This document shows positions 8,930 through 18,551 of a stretch of DNA of 63,221 bases, one piece after another (the stretch's first letter is position 1; every line of letters starts with the position of its first letter). The notes below the pieces were generated by a model. The model had not been told where the DNA came from. It saw only the letters and a list, made by a program, of their open reading frames with translations, and did no database searches. The stretch lies in NCBI GenBank assembly GCA_934692665.1, contig CAKUUG010000005.1, forward strand, positions 1 through 63,221. Direction: 5' to 3'. This DNA comes from an uncultured Candidatus Melainabacteria bacterium. GTDB lineage: Bacteria; Cyanobacteriota; Vampirovibrionia; Gastranaerophilales; Gastranaerophilaceae. The translations under genes and the position numbers were made by a program.

Positions 8930-10240
8930 ATGTACATTCCTTATGAAGAAATTTTTCACACTTTTGCTCTTTTTTTGCCTTCAAAACAAAAAAAAGCCTT
9001 AAGAACCTTTGGAACAGAACTGAAAACAAAGGCAAATCTGAACTATATTAAAAAAAATAGAAAAAAAGTTTTAAAAAATTTAAAAACAAAACTTCAAAAC
9101 AATGAAAAATTAAATGTCGCTTTTGTTATTTACGACGAAAGAAAATGGAAAGCACAGAGCTTATGGGATTTGATGAAAAATAGCGAATTTTTCAATCCTT
9201 GTATTTTTGTGACCAAAAATTGTGCAAATTCTGACAACTTTAATTACCAAAAAAAAGAAGAACTGGTAAAAATTTATGATTTTTTCAAAAAAAAGAATAT
9301 GGAAGTCTTGTATGCTTATGATTTTTCAAAAGACGATTTTATTCCTTTATCGAAAATGCCCCAAAAACCGGATATCATAATATACTGTCATCCTTGGTAC
9401 ATAAACAAGACACAAGGGCCTGTTATGACATCAAAATATGCGATTTCTTGTTATATTCCATATTTTCTTGCAACTTCTGTTTCTCCAATTGAATATTATA
9501 CGAGATTTCACAGATACGTTATGGCTCATTATGTTCCGGATATATCAATCAAAGAACAATATTCAAAAAATATGAAAAACAAAGGCGAAAACCTAAGAGC
9601 AACAGGACACCCTATGCTTGATTATTTTTATTTAAATAAAGATAAAAATAAAAATTCATCCAACACCGTAATCTATGCCCCTCATTGGTCTGTTGATGAT
9701 GATAATAATCTTTTTTGGGGAACTTTTTTGGATTTTGGAGATTTGATTCTTGATTATGCAAAACATCATCCAAAAATCAACTGGGTATTTAAACCTCACC
9801 CTTGTCTTAAAAATTATCTTTTAAATCACAACTACAAAACAACGCTAGAAGTTGAAAAATACTGGCAAAACTGGGAAAAACTAGGCACAATCCACGAAGC
9901 AGGTGATTATTTGGATTTGTTTGCAAATTCAAAAGCAATAATCACGGACTGCGGTTCTTTTCAAACTGAATATTTTATGACTCAAAAGCCTTTTATTCGC
10001 CTAAAATCAGACCACCCTACACCTTTTAATGAAATGGTAAAAAAGATGGCTAGTGTTTCTTATACGGTTTCTAATAAAAATGAATTAATTGAAACGCTAG
10101 ATAACATACTAATAAAAAATCTTGACCCCAAAAAAGAAGAAAGAAAAAAAGTCCTGAAAGATTTGGGGTTGGATAATATTTATGCTGCAAAAAACATCAT
10201 CAATGACATATTACTGACAATAAGAGGTAAAGATGAATAG
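8930..10240 (+). CDS. CDP-glycerol glycerophosphotransferase (TagF)-like enzyme
   Basis: A 436-residue soluble or peripheral GT-B-like protein. Its C-terminal half has the TagF/TarF-like signatures: IYAPHWS (about 245), WVFKPHP with the conserved His (about 285) and AIITDCGSFQTEYF (about 335) binding the donor diphosphate. The family moves a polyol-phosphate from a CDP-activated donor to an acceptor glycan. Here the donor could be CDP-glycerol or another CMP-activated phosphate or phosphonate made by the neighbouring fusion enzyme; that link is inference. It is followed, with an 8-bp overlap, by a GT2 gene. Confidence 0.8.
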   Translation: MYIPYEEIFHTFALFLPSKQKKALRTFGTELKTKANLNYIKKNRKKVLKNLKTKLQNNEKLNVAFVIYDERKWKAQSLWDLMKNSEFFNPCIFVTKNCANSDNFNYQKKEELVKIYDFFKKKNMEVLYAYDFSKDDFIPLSKMPQKPDIIIYCHPWYINKTQGPVMTSKYAISCYIPYFLATSVSPIEYYTRFHRYVMAHYVPDISIKEQYSKNMKNKGENLRATGHPMLDYFYLNKDKNKNSSNTVIYAPHWSVDDDNNLFWGTFLDFGDLILDYAKHHPKINWVFKPHPCLKNYLLNHNYKTTLEVEKYWQNWEKLGTIHEAGDYLDLFANSKAIITDCGSFQTEYFMTQKPFIRLKSDHPTPFNEMVKKMASVSYTVSNKNELIETLDNILIKNLDPKKEERKKVLKDLGLDNIYAAKNIINDILLTIRGKDE

Positions 10241-11285
10241 TTTGTCTCACGAAACGCCTGTTTTTAGCATTATTACACCTTGTTTTAATTCTGAAAAATA
10301 TATAGAAGAATGTATAAAAAGCGTCTTAAATCAGAATTTTCAAGATTTTGAATTTTTGATTATAGATGATGGTTCTTTTGATTCAAGTTCTGAAATTATA
10401 AAAAAATACGCAGACTTTGACAATAGAATAAAATTCTTTAAAAAAGAAAACCAAGGTCAAGGAATACAAAAAAATTTTTTAATCAAACAATCAAAAGGAA
10501 AATATATATTGTTTCTCGATTCAGACGATTGGCTCGAAGACAATGCTCTTAAAAAATTGTTTAACAAATTTCAAAAAGACGACTCTGATGTAGTTATTTT
10601 TGATGGTTTTAAATATGAACAAAAATCGGGCAAGAAAAGTTTTTTTGAATATACAAAATTTTTCTATAAAATTTTTAAAGAAAAAAATTTCTCTCCGACA
10701 AAAGATGCTAAAGAATTTACTTTTAAAATAAACGGACTTACTTTTAAAACATATAAAAGAGACTTTTTAATCAAAAACGACATAAAATTCTCCCCCACTC
10801 GTTTTATAGAAGATAGCGAATTTTATTTTAAAATAATGTTAACTGTAGAAAAATTGTCTTGTTTAAAAGAAAAAATTCTAAACTACAGAATCCATCCTCT
10901 ATCAACAACTTTTACCAAATTTAACAGAACAGAAGATATAAAATATGCGTTTTATATTTGTGAAAAAATCGTCAAAAATTCTTCTTTTAATAAAGACAAA
11001 ACAATCATAAATGCTTTTTTAGAAAACAGAATGGCACAAATTTTTTATTATTATAAAAAAATAAAAAATGATCCCAAAACAAAGAAAGAATACTACAATT
11101 TAATTAAAGAAATTTTAAAATACATAAAAAGAAACTATGGTTTTGATTTTGTTACAACAAAACCAAAACTGAAAAAATACAACGACATAATTAATTTTTC
11201 TTTTGAATTTTATTATTTTTTAAAAAAATTTAAAAGAAAGCTACGCCTAACAAAAATGTTTTTAAAAAAATACTTTGAAATTTAA
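10233..11285 (+). CDS. Family 2 glycosyltransferase
   Basis: A 350-residue GT2 enzyme. It has VFSIITPCFNSEKYIEECIKS at the N-terminus, DDGS at 45-48 and the metal-binding DSD at 96-98. The acceptor-binding C-terminal half is rich in Lys and Phe, with FIEDSEFYFKIM as the typical ED motif. The start ATG follows GAGGTAAAG and overlaps the end of the TagF-like gene, indicating translational coupling. It probably adds one sugar to the same surface glycan as its neighbours. Confidence 0.9.
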   Translation: MNSLSHETPVFSIITPCFNSEKYIEECIKSVLNQNFQDFEFLIIDDGSFDSSSEIIKKYADFDNRIKFFKKENQGQGIQKNFLIKQSKGKYILFLDSDDWLEDNALKKLFNKFQKDDSDVVIFDGFKYEQKSGKKSFFEYTKFFYKIFKEKNFSPTKDAKEFTFKINGLTFKTYKRDFLIKNDIKFSPTRFIEDSEFYFKIMLTVEKLSCLKEKILNYRIHPLSTTFTKFNRTEDIKYAFYICEKIVKNSSFNKDKTIINAFLENRMAQIFYYYKKIKNDPKTKKEYYNLIKEILKYIKRNYGFDFVTTKPKLKKYNDIINFSFEFYYFLKKFKRKLRLTKMFLKKYFEI

Positions 11286-11297
11286 AAAGGAAAAAAA

Positions 11298-12161
11298 ATG
11301 AAAATCTCAACTTTAATAAAAATAATAAATTTTATAAAAACACTGCTACCATCAAAACTTCAAGATTACATTTTGAAAAAATTAAAAAAAGAAACCTATT
11401 TGTCGCAGGTTGAATTTCATCTGGTCGACAATTGTAACTTAAATTGTGCATATTGTGACCATTTTAGTCCGCTTGCCGAAGAAAAATTTCATAGCATTGA
11501 TTCAATTCTTGATGATTTTAAAAAACTGAAAAAAATCTTCGATAATATTGGAAAAATCTACATTCTAGGCGGAGAACCGCTTTTGCATCCTGATATTTTA
11601 GAAATTTTTGCACCAATAAGAAAAATTTACCCGAAAAGCAAAATTGCAATAATCACAAATGGAATCTTATTGAACAAACAAAACGATACTTTTTGGAAAC
11701 AACTAAAAGAAAACAACATAACTCTTTCTATGACGCATTATCCGATTAATGTTGATTATGAAAAATACATCGAAAAATGCAACTCTATGGGTATAAAAGT
11801 TTGCTATTTCGGTTTAGATAGAAGCAAAATGCAAAACATGAATTTGGATATCAAAGGCAAACGTAACAAAACAAAAGCATTTATGCAATGCACAAGAAAA
11901 AAATGTCATTTTTTAAGTAATGGAAAATTGTACCTCTGCACTCTTGTTCCAAATGTTAAATTTTTGAATAAATATTTTAACTTGAATTTTAAAGTCCAAA
12001 AGTCAGATTATATTGATTTAAATAAAATAAAATCAGCCTCAAAAATCAACAAAATCTTTTCAAAACCAATTGATTTTTGCGCATATTGTAACGATGAAAA
12101 AGTAAAATTCTGTTCTTGGCACATTTCAAAAAGAGAAAAAAGTGAATGGGTAAAAGAATAG
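11298..12161 (+). CDS. Radical SAM protein of a glycan cluster
   Basis: A 287-residue radical SAM enzyme. The 4Fe-4S cluster motif is C46-x3-C50-x2-C53 (DNCNLNCAYCDHFSP). GGEP at 91-94 is the SAM amino-group motif. Additional cysteines (CTRKKCHFLSNGKLYLC, then FCAYCNDEKVKFC) near the end look like a SPASM/twitch region holding a second cluster. No peptide precursor gene is adjacent, so a peptide maturase role is unlikely. Position between a GT2 and LicD suggests it modifies a sugar or phosphonate group, but the reaction is unknown. Confidence 0.85.
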   Translation: MKISTLIKIINFIKTLLPSKLQDYILKKLKKETYLSQVEFHLVDNCNLNCAYCDHFSPLAEEKFHSIDSILDDFKKLKKIFDNIGKIYILGGEPLLHPDILEIFAPIRKIYPKSKIAIITNGILLNKQNDTFWKQLKENNITLSMTHYPINVDYEKYIEKCNSMGIKVCYFGLDRSKMQNMNLDIKGKRNKTKAFMQCTRKKCHFLSNGKLYLCTLVPNVKFLNKYFNLNFKVQKSDYIDLNKIKSASKINKIFSKPIDFCAYCNDEKVKFCSWHISKREKSEWVKE

Positions 12162-12183
12162 TGTTTAAAGAAAGGTTTTAAAA

Positions 12184-12579
12184 ATGGATTTTGTTAAATA
12201 TTTCAAAACAGTAAACGCAAAAAAACAAATTGATAATTTAGCGAAAAAATACAAAAATAAAAAAATTGTTGTTTATGGAGCAGGCATAATGTCAAATACT
12301 TTGTTTGAAAATTATGATTTATCAAAACTCAACATTGCTGCTGTTTGTGACATTAAATATAGTGAAGAGAAAGAAGATTACTTTTCTTATAAAACAATTT
12401 CTCCTGAAGAATTGAAAACTTTTGATTGTGAAGTTATTCTTGTTTTAGTTCAAAGATATTTAAATATAGAAAAACAACTAAAATACAAAGTTCTTTTTGA
12501 CACAAATAACGAAAATACAAAAATTGAAAAATTTATAAAACTTCCGTTTAGTATACTTTTGAAAGAAATATTATTTTAA
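12184..12579 (+). CDS. Short Rossmann-fold protein (paralogue 2)
   Basis: A 131-residue relative of the 8522-8923 product. Shared landmarks are KIVVYGAGIMSNTLFENYDLSKL against IVIYGAGAFFKYIKENYDLDKL, then DIKYSEE against DIKFTTKEE, and an amphipathic C-terminus (LPFSILLKEI against IPLWDLIKEI). Both contain one GxGxxx Rossmann unit and nothing that identifies a catalytic domain. The pair brackets the transferase/radical SAM genes, so they may be two subunits of one complex or serve two parallel steps. Confidence 0.75.
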   Translation: MDFVKYFKTVNAKKQIDNLAKKYKNKKIVVYGAGIMSNTLFENYDLSKLNIAAVCDIKYSEEKEDYFSYKTISPEELKTFDCEVILVLVQRYLNIEKQLKYKVLFDTNNENTKIEKFIKLPFSILLKEILF

Positions 12580-12594
12580 AAAAGAAAGAAAAAA

Positions 12595-13662
12595 ATGAAA
12601 AAAGATAGAGAATTGTACAAAGAAAAACTAAAAGAATATACAGCTTTTTATTCAACTCTTGATGCTTCAAAATTAAAACCCGCAAGTGGAATTTTGAGAG
12701 AATATCAACTAAAAACGCTTGATTTTTGTAAAAAAATAATTTTTGAATTAGAAAAACAAAATATAAAATATTTCCCAATCGGAGGAACTTTAATCGGTGC
12801 AATAAGACACGGGGGATTTGTTCCTTGGGACGATGATTTTGATATCGGAATGATGAGAAAAGACTACACAAAAACGCTTGAATTTTGCAAAAAAAACTTT
12901 ATAGAAATTTCAACATCAGAAATTTCTTATACTACAAAAAATCGTTTTTTGGTTTGGAATAAATATCTAAAGAAAAACCCAAACAAAATAATTTTTTCTA
13001 AAACACCTCATCATATCCAAATTTTGAAAGGAACTTCTATTGATGATTGCGTAAATATCGACATTTTCCCACATGACAATTACAAAAATTCTCTCACTCT
13101 TGATGAATACAACAAATATATGGCACACATTGCAACAAAAAAATATTCTCTTGGCAGATTCGACAAAATTCTTGAATTTTATGAAAATGAAAGAAAAACA
13201 AATCCTATTTTTGATGAAAATGGAAGCGTGATTTATTATGGATTGGATAATATCGATAACTACATTTTGACAAGAAAAGGGTTTTTTAATTATGATATGA
13301 TTTTTCCGCTAAAAAAAATAAAATTTGAAGACTTTGAAATCTCTATTCAAAACGATCCTCTTCAATATGCAGAACTTCAATACAGAAATTGTCTAAAGAT
13401 GCCTTCTGATATCACTATTTCATCTCATATTAATGCCAGAAAAAATGATACTTTGTTTTTCAAAGCAGCTCCGTTTAGGATTTTGTTGTTTTATTTTTTG
13501 AGAAAATTAATCTCCAAAAATCAAAACGAAGAAAATATCGATATAAAACAAGCAGCTATCATCGATTTGAAAGAAAAATTATTTTATAAAAAAGAAAATT
13601 TTAAAACGCTCTATTACAACCTTTCTTCTAAATATGAATTTTTGAAGTCAATTTCAGAATAA
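12595..13662 (+). CDS. LicD-family phosphotransferase
   Basis: A 355-residue protein with the LicD signature GGTLIGAIRHGGFVPWDDDFDIGM at 63-86; the Asp cluster belongs to the nucleotidyltransferase-like fold that transfers phosphocholine from CDP-choline to lipopolysaccharide or teichoic acid. A second region (CVNIDIFPHDNY, about 150) is also typical. There are no choline kinase or choline uptake genes here, whereas a divergent operon makes a phosphonate and carries a nucleotidyltransferase domain. The donor may therefore be a CMP-activated phosphonate rather than CDP-choline. It is the last gene of the operon. Confidence 0.85.
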   Translation: MKKDRELYKEKLKEYTAFYSTLDASKLKPASGILREYQLKTLDFCKKIIFELEKQNIKYFPIGGTLIGAIRHGGFVPWDDDFDIGMMRKDYTKTLEFCKKNFIEISTSEISYTTKNRFLVWNKYLKKNPNKIIFSKTPHHIQILKGTSIDDCVNIDIFPHDNYKNSLTLDEYNKYMAHIATKKYSLGRFDKILEFYENERKTNPIFDENGSVIYYGLDNIDNYILTRKGFFNYDMIFPLKKIKFEDFEISIQNDPLQYAELQYRNCLKMPSDITISSHINARKNDTLFFKAAPFRILLFYFLRKLISKNQNEENIDIKQAAIIDLKEKLFYKKENFKTLYYNLSSKYEFLKSISE

Positions 13663-13708
13663 AAAAGTAAAATCGAATTAAAAAAATTTTTGTGGTAAAA
13701 TCAAAATT

Positions 13709-15340
13709 ATGATTACGACAGAAAACTTAACTATTCGCTTTGGCACAGAAGCATTATTTGAAAATGTAAATATAAAATTCTCAAACGGAAACTGCTACGG
13801 TTTGATTGGTGCAAACGGAGCAGGAAAAAGTACCTTTTTAAAGATTTTATCCGGAGAAATTGAACCCACATCGGGCTACGTACACATAAAAAAAGGGCAA
13901 AGAATAGCTGTATTAAGGCAAAACCATTTTGAATTTGACGAATTTTCAGTTATGGATACTGTGATTATGGGTCACAAGCAGCTCTGGAATATAATGAAAG
14001 AAAAAGATGCTCTTTATTCAAAAGCTGATTTTACTGACGAAGACGGTATCAAAGTAGGAGAATTAGAAGCACAATTTGCGGAATTGGACGGTTGGCAAGC
14101 AGAAAGTTCTGCTGCTTCTTTGCTGAATGATTTGGGGATTAAACAAGAACTGCATTATTCTTTAATGAAAGATTTGTCAGGCAGCGAAAAGGTAAGGGTT
14201 CTTTTGGCTCAGGCTCTTTTTGGCACTCCTGATATATTATTGTTGGACGAACCTACAAACCACCTTGATATCAACACAATAAGATGGCTTGAAGAATTTT
14301 TGATTAATTTTCCAAATCTCGTTATTACAGTTTCTCACGATAGAGCGTTTTTGGATAAAATTTGTACACATATAGCAGATATTGATTTCAAAAATATTCA
14401 ATTATATACAGGCAACTACTCTTTCTGGGTGCAAGCAAGTGCCTTGATTCTAAAGCAAAAAGAAGAACGAAACAAAAAAATTGAAGAAAAGAAAGAAGAA
14501 TTCAAAAAATTCATCGCACGATTTTCTGCCAATGCTTCAAAAGCTTCTCAGGCAACAAGCAGAAAAAATATGCTTGAAAAATTAACACTAGAAGACATCA
14601 AACCTTCAACAAGAAAATATCCTTCAATTTCTTTCAAATACTCTTCTATCCCCGGAAAAGACGTTTTGACAGTAAAAAACCTCAAAAAATCGCTCAATGA
14701 CGAAGTTTTAATAAAATCATTAAGTTTTGAAATGACACAAGGTGACAAAATCGCATTTATCTCTAAAAATCAAATGGCAATCAGTGTGTTGTTCGATATC
14801 TTAACTAAAAAAACAGAACCTGATGAGGGGATAGTGAATTGGGGCGTGAAATCAACGTATTCTTACTGTCCAAAAGACAACACAAGCTATTTTGAAAACG
14901 ATTTGGATACTATAAAGTGGCTTGCACAATATTCAAAAGAGCAACATATAAGCTACTTGAGAGGATATTTGGGCAGAATGCTATTCAGTGGCGAAAATGC
15001 CGATAAACAGGTAAAAGTTCTATCAGGTGGAGAAAAGGTTCGTCTTATGTTTGCAAAAACAATGATAGAAGAATCAAATGTCTTGATTTTTGATGAACCT
15101 ACAAATCATTTAGATTTAGAAGCAATTACATCATTGAATAACGCTCTTATTGACTATACAGGCTCAATTTTGTTTACTTCGCAAGATTATCAATTTATCA
15201 ATACGACAGCAAACAGAATAATCGAAATCACTCCGAATGGATATTTGAATTATCAAATGAAATATGAAGAATATCTGTCACATCCTGAAGTTAACAAAAG
15301 ACGCAACGAACTCTACAATATGAAACCTTTAAAAAAATAG
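13709..15340 (+). CDS. ABC-F family ATPase (YbiT-like)
   Basis: A 543-residue soluble protein with two ABC domains and no membrane segment, so a ribosome-associated ABC-F factor rather than a transporter. Domain 1 has Walker A GANGAGKST near residue 33, signature LSGSEK and Walker B LLLDEPTNHLD. Domain 2 has signature LSGGEK and LIFDEPTNHLD, but its Walker A is replaced by FISKNQMAISVL, lacking GKS/T. I recall this replacement, together with KDNTSYF, in the YbiT-like subgroup, so it is not taken as damage. It has its own short upstream region and is not tied to the glycan operon. Confidence 0.9.
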   Translation: MITTENLTIRFGTEALFENVNIKFSNGNCYGLIGANGAGKSTFLKILSGEIEPTSGYVHIKKGQRIAVLRQNHFEFDEFSVMDTVIMGHKQLWNIMKEKDALYSKADFTDEDGIKVGELEAQFAELDGWQAESSAASLLNDLGIKQELHYSLMKDLSGSEKVRVLLAQALFGTPDILLLDEPTNHLDINTIRWLEEFLINFPNLVITVSHDRAFLDKICTHIADIDFKNIQLYTGNYSFWVQASALILKQKEERNKKIEEKKEEFKKFIARFSANASKASQATSRKNMLEKLTLEDIKPSTRKYPSISFKYSSIPGKDVLTVKNLKKSLNDEVLIKSLSFEMTQGDKIAFISKNQMAISVLFDILTKKTEPDEGIVNWGVKSTYSYCPKDNTSYFENDLDTIKWLAQYSKEQHISYLRGYLGRMLFSGENADKQVKVLSGGEKVRLMFAKTMIEESNVLIFDEPTNHLDLEAITSLNNALIDYTGSILFTSQDYQFINTTANRIIEITPNGYLNYQMKYEEYLSHPEVNKRRNELYNMKPLKK

Positions 15341-15480
15341 TTAAATAACAACTATCTCAAAAGGCAAATAAATATAGTATTTTATAACCATAATTAAATA
15401 ATAACCGCATTTTTCATATAGCAAAATAACCGGTTTTTTGTTGGTTAGTTTAGTTACAATTTGCCACAAAATTGAAAAAA

Positions 15481-17466
15481 ATGTATATTAAAAACAGTAT
15501 GGACAATAAAATTATCAAACTCTTGTTTGTAGCCGGACTTTTTATCGCAATATTCACGATATTCGCTACAATAAAATTAAAATTTAACATTGATGGAAAA
15601 CGACTATATAAACAAGGCATGGAATACTACAACAACCAAGACTACTCCAATGCCTACTACAATTTTAAACAAATCAAACGTTATTCAAACATCTATTCTT
15701 TTGCATTGTTAAAACAGTTTCAATGTGCAAACAATCTGCAAGACAAAAAGACTGCACGTATAGTATTAAAAGAACTTATAAAAATAACAAAAGATGAAAA
15801 CATAAGACCATACATATTGTACAATGATGCAATTTTAAACCAAGAACTAAACATAGATACGCCCAAAAAAACAGAAACAAAATTTAAATACATATTTGAA
15901 AAATACAAAGAAAATGATTTTGCTTATGCAAGTTCTTATCGTTATGCAAAATTAATAGAAAACGAAAACGAAGCACTCGCAAAAGAAAAGTATGTAGATT
16001 ATTTGTCTTATGCTCCAAATGGAAAATTCGCAAAAGACACGCTAACTATAATTGAAAAGTTTGCTAACAGATTCAAAACAGATGACTATGAAATACTGGC
16101 TAATGCTTTTTTTGAAAATGCAAACTACGAAAAAGCTCTATTTTATTATCAAAAAGGAAATTTTTCAAAAAATTGGGTAAAAATTTCGAAATGTTATAAA
16201 AACTTAAACAACACAACAGAAGAAACAAATACAATTAAAAACGCTATTGCTCTAAAAACTTCTGAAGTAGATGAAAAAGACATATCTTATGCAATAGAAA
16301 GACTCATTTCGATTACACATTCGGACAAAATCCAAACTCTACAAGATATCTACACATATTATCCTGATTCATACGTTATTCCGACAGTAGAATACAAACT
16401 CGCAGAAACGCTAACTTCTATCAGGTCGATAAAATTTTACGAAGACATAGTAAAAAATCACCCTGACTCATATTGGGCAGGAAATGCGCTGTGGGAATTG
16501 GTTTGGTACAATTATCGCCAAAAACGTTTCCAAACTTGTGAAAAATTGTACGACAGTTATTTCCTTTCTCAAAAAAATACCCAAGACGCAGCAAGAATCA
16601 GCTATTGGCATGCAAAAGCACTGTTAAACGAAAGAAAAACTCAAAAAGCAAAAGAAATGTTCTACAAAACAATAGATGATTATCCGTTGAGTTTTTATGC
16701 ATTTTTGTCTGCACGCCAATTGAAAATTTCAAAATCTAAAAGAATAATTTCAAAAAAAACTATCGCAAATTACAACATAAATTCTATAAACAAAAATTTA
16801 TTCAAAAATTCAACTCTTTTGTTGCTTGCGGATTATGATGATTGGCAAACAATAGAAGAATTAAAAATCAACAACGAATACATAAAATCTTGGATACTAA
16901 ACAAAAAAGAACAATATCCCCTTTCTATCACAACTGCAAAAAACGAATACGAAAAGCAAGAAAATTTTTCTTTTAATGATTGGCAGTTAAAATTAATGTA
17001 TCCTGTGATTTTTGAAGATATAATAAACATTAAATCGAAAACATACAAAAGAAGTCCTTATTTGTTTTTGAGTTTAGTTAGAGAAGAAAGCCATTTTAAC
17101 AAATTGGCAAAAAGTTCTGTTGGTGCTTTAGGATTGAGCCAAATTATGCCCTCAACCGCCAACTTTATTACAAAAACACAAATTTCAAAAAGCAAATTGT
17201 TAGACGAAGAAAAAAATATTGAAATAGGATTAAAGTATTTTACATATCTGGTTGATTATTTTAATGGCAATGAATTTCTTGCGATATTGGGTTACAATGC
17301 AGGCCCCGGAAATATTAACAAATGGCTTAAAACAAGAGTCAATGACACAGGTGAAATTGATATGTTTATCGAAAATGTGCCATTTTTGGAAACAAAAAAT
17401 TACATCAAAAAAATATTGTCTTCATATTGGGTTTATATGAATGTGTATTCAAATAAATATATTTAA
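15481..17466 (+). CDS. Slt-type lytic transglycosylase with TPR-like N-terminus
   Basis: A 661-residue envelope protein. It begins with an N-terminal membrane anchor or signal (LLFVAGLFIAIFTIFATI), followed by ~480 residues of TPR-like helices (QGMEYYNNQDYSNAYYNFKQI). The C-terminal SLT domain has the catalytic Glu in LSLVREESHFN, then ALGLSQIMPSTA and LGYNAGPGN. It cleaves the MurNAc-GlcNAc bond of peptidoglycan to give the 1,6-anhydro product. The start is uncertain: TTG 15472, ATG 15481 and ATG 15499 are all in frame and none has a good Shine-Dalgarno. Maf follows after 14 bp. Confidence 0.9.
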   Translation: MYIKNSMDNKIIKLLFVAGLFIAIFTIFATIKLKFNIDGKRLYKQGMEYYNNQDYSNAYYNFKQIKRYSNIYSFALLKQFQCANNLQDKKTARIVLKELIKITKDENIRPYILYNDAILNQELNIDTPKKTETKFKYIFEKYKENDFAYASSYRYAKLIENENEALAKEKYVDYLSYAPNGKFAKDTLTIIEKFANRFKTDDYEILANAFFENANYEKALFYYQKGNFSKNWVKISKCYKNLNNTTEETNTIKNAIALKTSEVDEKDISYAIERLISITHSDKIQTLQDIYTYYPDSYVIPTVEYKLAETLTSIRSIKFYEDIVKNHPDSYWAGNALWELVWYNYRQKRFQTCEKLYDSYFLSQKNTQDAARISYWHAKALLNERKTQKAKEMFYKTIDDYPLSFYAFLSARQLKISKSKRIISKKTIANYNINSINKNLFKNSTLLLLADYDDWQTIEELKINNEYIKSWILNKKEQYPLSITTAKNEYEKQENFSFNDWQLKLMYPVIFEDIINIKSKTYKRSPYLFLSLVREESHFNKLAKSSVGALGLSQIMPSTANFITKTQISKSKLLDEEKNIEIGLKYFTYLVDYFNGNEFLAILGYNAGPGNINKWLKTRVNDTGEIDMFIENVPFLETKNYIKKILSSYWVYMNVYSNKYI

Positions 17467-17480
17467 TTTAAAATTATTTT

Positions 17481-18035
17481 ATGAATATTATTTTAGCAAG
17501 CTCTTCTCCAAGAAGAAAAGAAATTTTAAAAAACGCAGGTTACGATTTTAAAATCATACCTTCCAATTATGAAGAAAATATTATTGGAAAATTTTTTTCT
17601 TTAAAACTTACCGAAAAATGTGCATACAACAAAGCATCTGATATTTTAAACAAACATAATGATTCTATCATTGTTTCAGCAGACACAGTTGTTGTTTTGG
17701 ATGATATTATTTTAGGAAAACCAAAAGACAAAAACGATGCATTTTTAACTTTGAAAAAATTGTCTTCCAAAACCCACTTTGTTGCAACTTCGATTTGCAT
17801 CTTATCCAAAGAAAAATCAATCACAGCAACCGACATAACAAATGTTACTTTTAGAAAATTAACAGACGATGAAATCAAAACCTACATTGAAACAAAATCT
17901 CCACTGGACAAAGCCGGAAGCTACGGCATACAAGACGATGGATTTGATTTTTACACAAAAATCGATGGACAATTGGATAATGTCATCGGTTTTCCTTTGA
18001 AATTATTTGAAGAAAAACTGCAATGTTTTTTATGA
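17481..18035 (+). CDS. maf: Maf-family nucleotide pyrophosphatase
   Basis: A 184-residue Maf protein. The signature loop SSSPRRKEIL is at 7-16, VSADTVVVLDD is in the middle and DKAGSYGIQ is near the end. Maf proteins hydrolyse non-canonical or modified nucleoside triphosphates (dTTP/UTP or m7GTP subgroups) and are linked to arrest of septation. Length agrees with the family (about 190). It lies 14 bp after the lytic transglycosylase and ahead of a TPR protein, so probably one operon. Confidence 0.93.
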   Translation: MNIILASSSPRRKEILKNAGYDFKIIPSNYEENIIGKFFSLKLTEKCAYNKASDILNKHNDSIIVSADTVVVLDDIILGKPKDKNDAFLTLKKLSSKTHFVATSICILSKEKSITATDITNVTFRKLTDDEIKTYIETKSPLDKAGSYGIQDDGFDFYTKIDGQLDNVIGFPLKLFEEKLQCFL

Positions 18036-18071
18036 TAATATTACTTTGTATACAAAAATATAGGACAAATT

Positions 18072-18551
18072 ATGGAAAATGAACCAACAAATCAACTGTC
18101 TAGAATAGACTACATCAGGGAGTTAATTGCGGATTGTAGGTATGATGATGCACAAGAACTCCTGCAAAAAGGTATGGAAGAAGAACCTGACAACATAGAC
18201 TACAATTATGAATTAGCCAGAATATTTATGGAGATGGGTAATTACGCTTCTGCAATTTCTAATTTAGAATTAGTAGCAGATGGGGTTCGCAATCATTTGA
18301 TTTATTTTATGCTTGCAACAGCCTACCAAGCGGATGAACAAATAGATAGAGCAATAGGAAGCTATCTAAAAGCCTTAATGTTGAACGAAAAATTCGCACC
18401 TGTATACAAAAAACTAGGCATGCTATTTTTAGCCAGAAACGACAAAACATCAGCAATAGAATATTTCGAAGACTATATCAAACTCGACATCCATCAAGAA
18501 GAAAAAGAAGAAGTGAAACGAATTCTAAAAAGAATAAAGGAGAAAAAATGA
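18072..18551 (+). CDS. TPR-repeat protein
   Basis: A 159-residue soluble protein built from about three to four tetratricopeptide repeats (DDAQELLQKGMEEEPDN, GNYASAISNLE, IDRAIGSYLKALMLNEKF). There is no signal peptide or catalytic motif, so it probably serves as a protein-protein adaptor. Its stop overlaps the glutaredoxin start by 4 bp (ATGA), implying translational coupling. The partner is unknown. Confidence 0.88.
   Translation: MENEPTNQLSRIDYIRELIADCRYDDAQELLQKGMEEEPDNIDYNYELARIFMEMGNYASAISNLELVADGVRNHLIYFMLATAYQADEQIDRAIGSYLKALMLNEKFAPVYKKLGMLFLARNDKTSAIEYFEDYIKLDIHQEEKEEVKRILKRIKEKK

Noticed and set aside
14740..14830. The second ABC domain of the ABC-F protein lacks a normal Walker A
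   Set aside because: The same replacement, with the following WGVKSTYSYCPKDN region, is what I recall for the YbiT-like subgroup, so it is a family trait and not damage or novelty.
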